Assembly: GCA_031271325.1 (NCBI GenBank)
Contig: JAISVY010000106.1
Span: 1 to 10,009, forward strand
Source of the DNA: Oscillospiraceae bacterium
GTDB lineage: Bacteria; Bacillota; Clostridia; Oscillospirales; UBA929
Length of the DNA: 10,009 nucleotides
Direction: 5' to 3'
The notes under the pieces are model-generated. The model was not told the DNA's origin and searched no databases. It saw only the letters and a program-made list of their open reading frames with translations. A program made the translations under genes and the position numbers. Each line of letters opens with the position of its first letter. Within the stretch, counting starts at the first letter, position 1. This document shows positions 6,213-10,009 of the stretch, in pieces.

Positions 6213-6328
6213 TGTTTTCCCTCTTTCTGACTTTTGCCCAAGAACCGGGTGCCGCTGAGATAGTCCGCAGTCGCTGGGACACAGCGATATGGAAGCTCAT
6301 AGCAGGGGTAAATGGGGCATTTGACTTC

Positions 6329-6358
6329 ATTATACTGTAGACGACACGTACTTGTCAA
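6329..6358 (-). promoter_or_regulatory. Consensus sigma-A promoter of the zinc-ribbon gene
   Basis: On the minus strand, TTGACA (6358-6353) and TATAAT (6334-6329) are both perfect consensus hexamers, spaced by 18 bases. Transcription would begin near 6322, about 110 bases before the ATG. The leader contains a small GCTG/CAGC hairpin but no riboswitch class that I recognise. Confidence 0.85.
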
Positions 6359-6392
6359 GTATTTTTACCAGTTTTTTTGACCTTATTTGTAA

Positions 6393-6422
6393 TTGGACTT
6401 TTTCAGAAACTCATGGTATACT
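6393..6422 (+). promoter_or_regulatory. Promoter of the ABC exporter operon
   Basis: TTGGAC (6393-6398) and TATACT (6417-6422) are spaced by 18 bases, with a TGG-extended -10. It is divergent from the zinc-ribbon promoter; the two -35 boxes are about 34 bases apart, so a single bound regulator could affect both. Confidence 0.75.
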
Positions 6423-6458
6423 GTCACAAGCGAACCTCATAAGAAAGGTGGGCATAGA

Positions 6459-7364
6459 GTGAGCGAGACGGTGTTTACGGCGCAAAACCTGACCAAGAAG
6501 TACAAACAGCTCCGCGCGCTGGACGATGTGCGTATGGAGGTGCGGCGCGGAGATATTTACGGTTTCGTCGGCGAGAACGGCGCGGGTAAGACAACCCTGA
6601 TCCGTGTGCTGGCGGGGCTGGCGGCTCCGAGCGGCGGTCAGATCACCCTGTTCGGTAAAGACAGCAATTTGGCAAAAGAACGGCGGCGGATCGGCGGGAT
6701 GGTGGAAAGCCCGGCGGTTTACCCCAACTTTACGGCGAAGGAAAACTTAGAGGTGTGCCGTTTACAGCGCGGTATCGCCGACAAGGGAAGCATTCAGAGA
6801 GCGTTGGAAACGGTCAACCTGACCTACACAGGCAAGAAAAAGGCGAAGAATTTTTCGCTCGGTATGAAGCAGCGTCTGGGGCTTGCGATGGCGCTGCTCG
6901 GCGACCCGGAGTTTTTAATCCTCGACGAACCGGTCAACGGTCTCGACCCCGCCGGTATCATGGAGTTCCGCGAGCTTCTGAGGAAACTGAACGCGGAGCG
7001 CGGGATCACCATCCTGATCTCCAGCCACTTGCTGGGCGAGCTGTTTCAACTGGCCACCAATTATGGATTTATACACAGGGGTAAAATGCTGGAGCAGATC
7101 ACCCTTGCCGAGCTGAACGCGAAGTTTAAGAAACAGCTCTATATCCGGGTGGACGACGCGCCGAAAGCGGCTTCCCTGCTGGCTCCGGAAAAGCTGGAGG
7201 TAGAGTGCCTGCCCGCCAATATCCTGAGGATTTCGGGCGGTCCGCCGTCCAACGCCGGTCTGGTGCGGACACTGGTCAGCGGCGGTGTCGCGGTGGAGGA
7301 AGTCGTCCTCCGGGGCGAGGCGCTGGAGGATTATTATATGTCTCTGATCGGAGGGCGGCACTAA
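6459..7364 (+). CDS. ABC exporter ATP-binding protein, BcrA/lantibiotic-immunity type
   Basis: This is the 301-residue ATPase of an ABC-2 type exporter. Walker A is GENGAGKTT (38-46). The Q-loop position reads MVESPAVYPNFTAKENL (81-97), with E in place of Q as is common in BcrA-like proteins. The signature is SLGMKQRLGLA (133-143), Walker B FLILDEPVNGLDP (152-164), and the H-loop ISSHLL (H190). The C-terminal 80 residues match the extra domain of bacitracin/lantibiotic exporters. GTG 6459 was chosen because AAAGGTGG lies about 7 bases upstream; the frame stays open to a TTG at 6393, but that codon is the promoter -35 box. Its stop overlaps the permease ATG (TAATG), so the pair is coupled. The family exports or resists cationic peptides; the substrate cannot be told from sequence, and no sensor kinase gene is nearby. 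Confidence 0.92.
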   Translation: MSETVFTAQNLTKKYKQLRALDDVRMEVRRGDIYGFVGENGAGKTTLIRVLAGLAAPSGGQITLFGKDSNLAKERRRIGGMVESPAVYPNFTAKENLEVCRLQRGIADKGSIQRALETVNLTYTGKKKAKNFSLGMKQRLGLAMALLGDPEFLILDEPVNGLDPAGIMEFRELLRKLNAERGITILISSHLLGELFQLATNYGFIHRGKMLEQITLAELNAKFKKQLYIRVDDAPKAASLLAPEKLEVECLPANILRISGGPPSNAGLVRTLVSGGVAVEEVVLRGEALEDYYMSLIGGRH

Positions 7365-8104
7365 TGGGAAAACTAATCCGCGCGGAGTTCCTAAAGCTCC
7401 GCAAATCGCTTGGGTACAAAGTCCTGTTCCTCTGCGCAATGGGGCTTGGGCTGTTTGTCGGTTTCCTCACGGCTTATGTGGTAAATGATTTCGCCGATGT
7501 GGCGGGCATGGGAGAACTTGGCATAACCTTTACGACCAATGGATTCATGATGCTTAAAAACCTCATCAACGACACGCAGACCAATGTTATCCTGATCAGC
7601 ATCTTTTCCGCGATCTTCATCAGCGGGGAGTTTGCCGACCGCACATACGGCATCGCGCTCTATTCCGGCGTTCCGCGCTGGAAGGTGCTGGCTTCAAAGG
7701 TCAGCGTCTACCTGATTGCGATTCTGCCGATGATCGTCATATACCCGGTTTCAGGAATGCTAGCTGCGGCGTCCCGGTACGGATTCGGCACGGTGCCGGA
7801 CGATCTGCTTTTGTTGTGTCTGCGATGCCTGCTTGGCTTCGCGGCGGTGGCCGGCTTCTGCGTGCTGATGTCCGTGCTGATTAAAAATGTCGGCGGCGTG
7901 ATCGGCGCTTGCATCGGCGGCACCTCGGCGCTGACGATCCTGAATCTCTTCCCCAAGCTGGAACCGGCGGCGAAGTTTTCGTTTATGTATCAGCTCGCGC
8001 AGATCGGATCCGGCGGCTGGATGTTTCTCGGCGTGATGATTGTGACGCTGGTTGTCTCGCTGGTTCTGGCAGCGGTGCTGTTCGAGCGGGCGGAACTGAA
8101 ATAG
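7364..8104 (+). CDS. ABC-2 family permease, partner of the upstream ATPase
   Basis: The 246-residue integral membrane protein has about six hydrophobic spans, near 18-41, 72-90, 110-135, 146-173, 176-196 and 217-240. The short cytoplasmic start MGKLIRAEFLKLRKS, the FISGEFADRTYGIALYSGVPRWKVLASK loop region after span 2, and the small size fit the BcrB/MutE-type ABC-2 permeases. It starts within the stop codon of the ATPase gene (TAATG). Its own TAG stop shares its last base with the start of element B, so the element sits directly against the 3' end of the coding region. Confidence 0.88.
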   Translation: MGKLIRAEFLKLRKSLGYKVLFLCAMGLGLFVGFLTAYVVNDFADVAGMGELGITFTTNGFMMLKNLINDTQTNVILISIFSAIFISGEFADRTYGIALYSGVPRWKVLASKVSVYLIAILPMIVIYPVSGMLAAASRYGFGTVPDDLLLLCLRCLLGFAAVAGFCVLMSVLIKNVGGVIGACIGGTSALTILNLFPKLEPAAKFSFMYQLAQIGSGGWMFLGVMIVTLVVSLVLAAVLFERAELK

Positions 8105-8208
8105 AGAAGCTCTAAAAACCTCATGTTCGCCGAAAGCGAACGGGCGGAGGGCTTGCGAACAGGCGGCTGTGCCGCGGCATCGCAAGCCGGAGCGGGAGGT
8201 TTTTAGAG
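8104..8208 (+). repeat. Element B: MITE-like element with 13-bp perfect inverted ends
   Basis: CTCTAAAAACCTC (8110-8122) is the exact reverse complement of GAGGTTTTTAGAG (8196-8208). Inside are two further stems: GTTCGC/GCGAAC (8125-8130, 8136-8141) and GCTTGCGA/TCGCAAGC (8151-8158, 8180-8187). The whole unit therefore folds as a three-part cruciform-like structure. Both termini are shared with element A in opposite orientation. It contains no transposase gene. The terminal stem, with its T-run, could also act as a transcription terminator for the ABC operon on either strand. Confidence 0.75.
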
Positions 8209-8247
8209 TGACACAATAGAAAAATCAAATACCGAAAGAATACAACG

Positions 8248-8278
8248 CCGCGGCTGGGGTTATCCGGCCGCGGTTTTT
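8248..8278 (+). terminator. Intrinsic terminator upstream of the DUF2975 gene
   Basis: CCGCGGC (8248-8254) pairs with GCCGCGG (8267-8273). The stem extends through a T-G wobble and two G-C pairs, and TTTTT follows (8274-8278). It would end transcripts of the ABC exporter operon that pass through element B. Confidence 0.88.
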
Positions 8279-8334
8279 GCTTCTGCCGTCGTGTCGCTCG
8301 CAGAAATAATTTATTGTTATACGATATTTTTCTA

Positions 8335-8363
8335 TTGACATACGCTCATCCGTCTGGTATACT
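8335..8363 (+). promoter_or_regulatory. Near-consensus promoter of the DUF2975/HTH operon
   Basis: TTGACA (8335-8340) and TATACT (8358-8363) are separated by exactly 17 bases, with a TGG-extended -10. Transcription should start near 8370, about 29 bases before the ATG. A promoter this strong in front of a gene pair that includes a repressor suggests autoregulation, but I found no clear operator. Confidence 0.87.
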
Positions 8364-8398
8364 AACCCCAAACAGACCGAATAAGGAGCGTGGAAAGT

Positions 8399-8875
8399 AT
8401 GTCCTCAAAAACCCTGTGCTATCTGGTTCGCGCCGCCGTGATCGCCGTCGCCGTCTGCGGGCTTGCGATGTGCGGCCTGTTTCTGCCGCCTCTCGTCGCG
8501 GACACGGCGGGGGAACTCTTTGGGCTGACCGAAAGTTATTGCTGGCTGGCTTTCCTTTGGGTGTCCGCCCTTCCCTGCTTCGCGATTCTCGTGTATGTTT
8601 GGAAATGCTCCGACGCGATTAAGAACGAGAACGTCTTCCGTCTGCGCGTGGCGCGATGGGTCAAACACGCCGCGATGCTGCTTTTCTGCGACGTGGTGTT
8701 TTTCTTTCTGGGGAACACCGTGTTTTGGCTGATCGGGCTGAACCATCCGAGCGTATTGATCGCCTCGCTGTTGATTTGTGTACTCGGCGCGGCGCTGGCC
8801 ACGGCGGCGGCGGCTGTTTCGCGCTACATTACCAAAGCGGCGGCTTTGCAGGAGGAGGCGGACGGAACGATATGA
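8399..8875 (+). CDS. DUF2975 family membrane protein (YoaS-like)
   Basis: The 158-residue protein has four predicted membrane spans, near 8-32, 47-69, 88-112 and 117-142. The loop KCSDAIKNENVFRLRVARWVK (about 69-89) between spans 2 and 3 is the characteristic DUF2975 region. The family has no known biochemical function; it is regularly found beside a small YozG-type repressor, as here. AAGGAG (8383-8388) lies 10 bases before ATG 8399; GTG 8390 in the same frame is too close to it. The stop overlaps the next gene as ATGA. Confidence 0.88.
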   Translation: MSSKTLCYLVRAAVIAVAVCGLAMCGLFLPPLVADTAGELFGLTESYCWLAFLWVSALPCFAILVYVWKCSDAIKNENVFRLRVARWVKHAAMLLFCDVVFFFLGNTVFWLIGLNHPSVLIASLLICVLGAALATAAAAVSRYITKAAALQEEADGTI

Positions 8876-9099
8876 TCGTGATCAATATAGACGTTATGCT
8901 GGCGAAGCGCAAGATGAGCGTGACCGAACTAACCGAACGGGTCGGCTTAACGATGGCGAATGTCTCGCTGCTGAAAAACGGCAAGGTGAAGGCGGTCAAA
9001 CTCGCAACGCTGGATAAAATTTGCAAAGCCCTCGGCTGCCAGCCCGGAGACGTGCTTGAATACCGGGAGCCTGCGAATAAAAAGTCAAGCCCAAAATGA
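8872..9099 (+). CDS. Cro/CI-type HTH transcriptional regulator (YozG-like)
   Basis: The 75-residue protein is a single helix-turn-helix domain. MSVTELTERVGLTMANVSLLKNGK (about 15-38) gives the two recognition helices, and AVKLATLDKICKALGCQPGDVLEY (41-64) is the standard end of the HTH_26/Xre fold. It likely dimerises poorly alone and may work with, or control, the partner DUF2975 membrane protein. GGAGGAGG lies about 14 bases upstream, inside that gene, and the ATG overlaps its stop by 4 bases, so the pair is co-translated. The short lysine-rich tail NKKSSPK follows the domain. No clear terminator is seen before the oppositely oriented transposase. Confidence 0.9.
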   Translation: MIVINIDVMLAKRKMSVTELTERVGLTMANVSLLKNGKVKAVKLATLDKICKALGCQPGDVLEYREPANKKSSPK

Positions 9100-9182
9100 G
9101 AAAAAATTAGAGGCGAAAAAGAGCACGACAAAACAAGTCGCTACAAATATGAACTGCACCGGCCAAGTTTACGGCTTATGTA

Positions 9183-10009
9183 TCAACTATCGGAGTTGTG
9201 CTCCGGCGAAGCCAGATACTCGTTCACGCGACCGTAATAAATCCGTAGGAACTTGTTAGCCCCGGCAGTCATGTAGACGTAGTATGGTTTCCCCTCCGAA
9301 CGTTTCTTGTCAATGAACTGGTACACCGGGTCATCGGGTGGAGAGTTTTGCAGCAGCACCGTCATCACGACAAAGAGTGTTTTCCGCAGATAAGGGGAGC
9401 CGCGTTTGGAGGAAGGATTGCTCTTGCGCTCAGAATCGCCGGACTGATTGGGCATCGGGTCAACGCCGGCAAAAGCGGTCAATGAACCCCTGTGCTTGAA
9501 ACGGCGCACGTCGCCGATCTCAGCCATGAGCTGCGACCCCATAGACAGCCCCACGCCATATATGTCCATAACAACAGGGTACTCGGGCAGTTGTTCCGCG
9601 AGACACCGCATTTCCGCGCGCAAGACCTCAATCGTACGGGAAACAGCCACGAGTTGTTCAATGGCCGATTGGACAATAACCTTCGATGGTTCGTTTTTCG
9701 GCAACGTGTAGACCAATTCCCGCGCGTCCTCGTAAATGCCATCGGCTTTGGCGGCGTTAAAGTTGTACCCATGCCGCTTGCACCATTTCCGATAACGCTC
9801 AACAAAAACATCCCCTTGAGGTGTGGGCTTCTCATAAATTTTTAGCGCGAAATTTCTTATCCAATAAAGTACGGTCGACGGTTCGACATCAAACATTCTC
9901 GCAATAGCGTTCATCGAAAGACCGACAACGTAGAGATAGAGCGCGAATGCACGCTTGGTCGAGTTCTTGTCCTCCGTCTGGGTAAATTGGCGCCCACACT
10001 CCTTGCATT
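9183..10009 (-). CDS. Chimeric transposase: IS1-like N-terminus joined to IS110 C-terminus (partial at edge)
   Basis: The frame stays open to the right edge, so the true start is outside. The first visible residues, CKECGRQF (10007 downward), with the helix-turn-helix GLSMNAIARMFDVEPSTVLYWIRNFA and then LKIYEKPTPQGDVFVE, look like the zinc-ribbon/HTH start of an IS1-family transposase, where an LDEMW-type catalytic start would come next. Instead, from about 9800 the chain continues as RYRKWCKRHGYNFNAAKA and into MDIYGVGLSMGSQLMAEIGDVRRF, then GSLTAFAGVDPMPNQSG...SSKRGSPYLRKTLF and a C-terminal YVYMTAGANKFLRIYYGRVNEYLAS. This is the Transposase_20 half of an IS110-family enzyme. The IS110 N-terminal DEDD (RuvC-like) catalytic domain and the IS1 catalytic domain are both missing, so transposition activity is unlikely. 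In-frame fusion without stops is notable. I expect a decayed recombinant, less likely a selected fusion. Confidence 0.8.
   Translation of the reverse strand, partial: CKECGRQFTQTEDKNSTKRAFALYLYVVGLSMNAIARMFDVEPSTVLYWIRNFALKIYEKPTPQGDVFVERYRKWCKRHGYNFNAAKADGIYEDARELVYTLPKNEPSKVIVQSAIEQLVAVSRTIEVLRAEMRCLAEQLPEYPVVMDIYGVGLSMGSQLMAEIGDVRRFKHRGSLTAFAGVDPMPNQSGDSERKSNPSSKRGSPYLRKTLFVVMTVLLQNSPPDDPVYQFIDKKRSEGKPYYVYMTAGANKFLRIYYGRVNEYLASPEHNSDS
9183..10009 (-). mobile_element. Composite insertion-sequence remnant (IS110 family plus IS1-like)
   Basis: The IS110-derived part covers about 9183-9800 and the IS1-like part about 9800-10009 and beyond. No terminal inverted repeats or target duplications are visible, which is normal for IS110. 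Bases 9100-9182, between the HTH gene and the transposase stop, may include the IS110 3' end, but no boundary could be fixed. Confidence 0.65.

Noticed and set aside
8123..8209. Mini-ORF of 27 codons through element B, starting ATG at about 8124 and ending at TAG in the right inverted end
   Set aside because: It has no ribosome site and its reading follows the stems of the repeat. It is more simply explained as sequence of the structured element.
9100..9182. Terminator or small RNA between the HTH gene and the transposase
   Set aside because: Only a weak CGAC/GTCG pairing without a T-run is visible. Nothing firm can be claimed.

Overview
The window looks like the chromosome of an uncultured, moderately GC-rich Firmicute (Clostridia, probably an Oscillospirales- or Christensenellales-like lineage). 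The basis is a SpoIIIAA sporulation ATPase, an RqcH/TrmK/Nif3 housekeeping cluster of Firmicutes type, strong sigma-A style promoters with AAGGAG-type ribosome sites, a DUF2975/YozG-type pair, and GC-rich intergenic hairpin repeats. The lineage is inferred from gene content and was not tested by any search.

Layout. Positions 1-569 (minus) hold the N-terminal two thirds of SpoIIIAA, starting at GTG and running off the left edge. Positions 570-1113 hold no gene: they carry a 113-bp element with inverted ends (597-709), two inverted copies of a perfect 46-bp repeat (625-670 and 864-909), and a row of three GC hairpins (904-975). Positions 1114-2322 (plus) are an AlaA-type alanine aminotransferase with its own promoter, ended by a bidirectional terminator. 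Positions 2368-2650 (minus) are a frameshifted relic of an effector-binding (GyrI/AraC C-terminal type) domain. Positions 2651-5760 (minus) form a tight operon transcribed in the order DUF1858, trmK-like methyltransferase, Nif3/DUF34, rqcH. All three junctions overlap. Positions 5934-6212 (minus) are a double zinc-ribbon protein with its own consensus promoter and a roughly 110-nt leader. Divergent from it, 6459-8104 (plus) encode a two-gene BcrA/BcrB-type ABC exporter. A second copy of the element with inverted ends starts at the permease stop codon (8104-8208). A terminator follows, then a near-consensus promoter driving a DUF2975 membrane protein and an overlapping Cro/CI-type repressor (8399-9099). 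From 9183 to the right edge (minus) there is a chimeric transposase: an IS1-like zinc-ribbon/HTH N-terminus is joined in frame to the C-terminal half of an IS110-family transposase.

How it works together. The minus-strand operon covers RNA and ribosome quality functions (tRNA methylation, metal-dependent Nif3 protein, alanine tailing of stalled nascent chains). AlaA makes alanine from pyruvate and is transcribed toward it; a link between alanine supply and RqcH alanine tailing is attractive but speculative. The ABC exporter and the DUF2975/HTH pair look like accessory stress or antimicrobial-peptide response modules. They are bracketed by repeat elements and by transposon debris. The most unusual items are the IS1/IS110 chimera and the paired elements with inverted ends.
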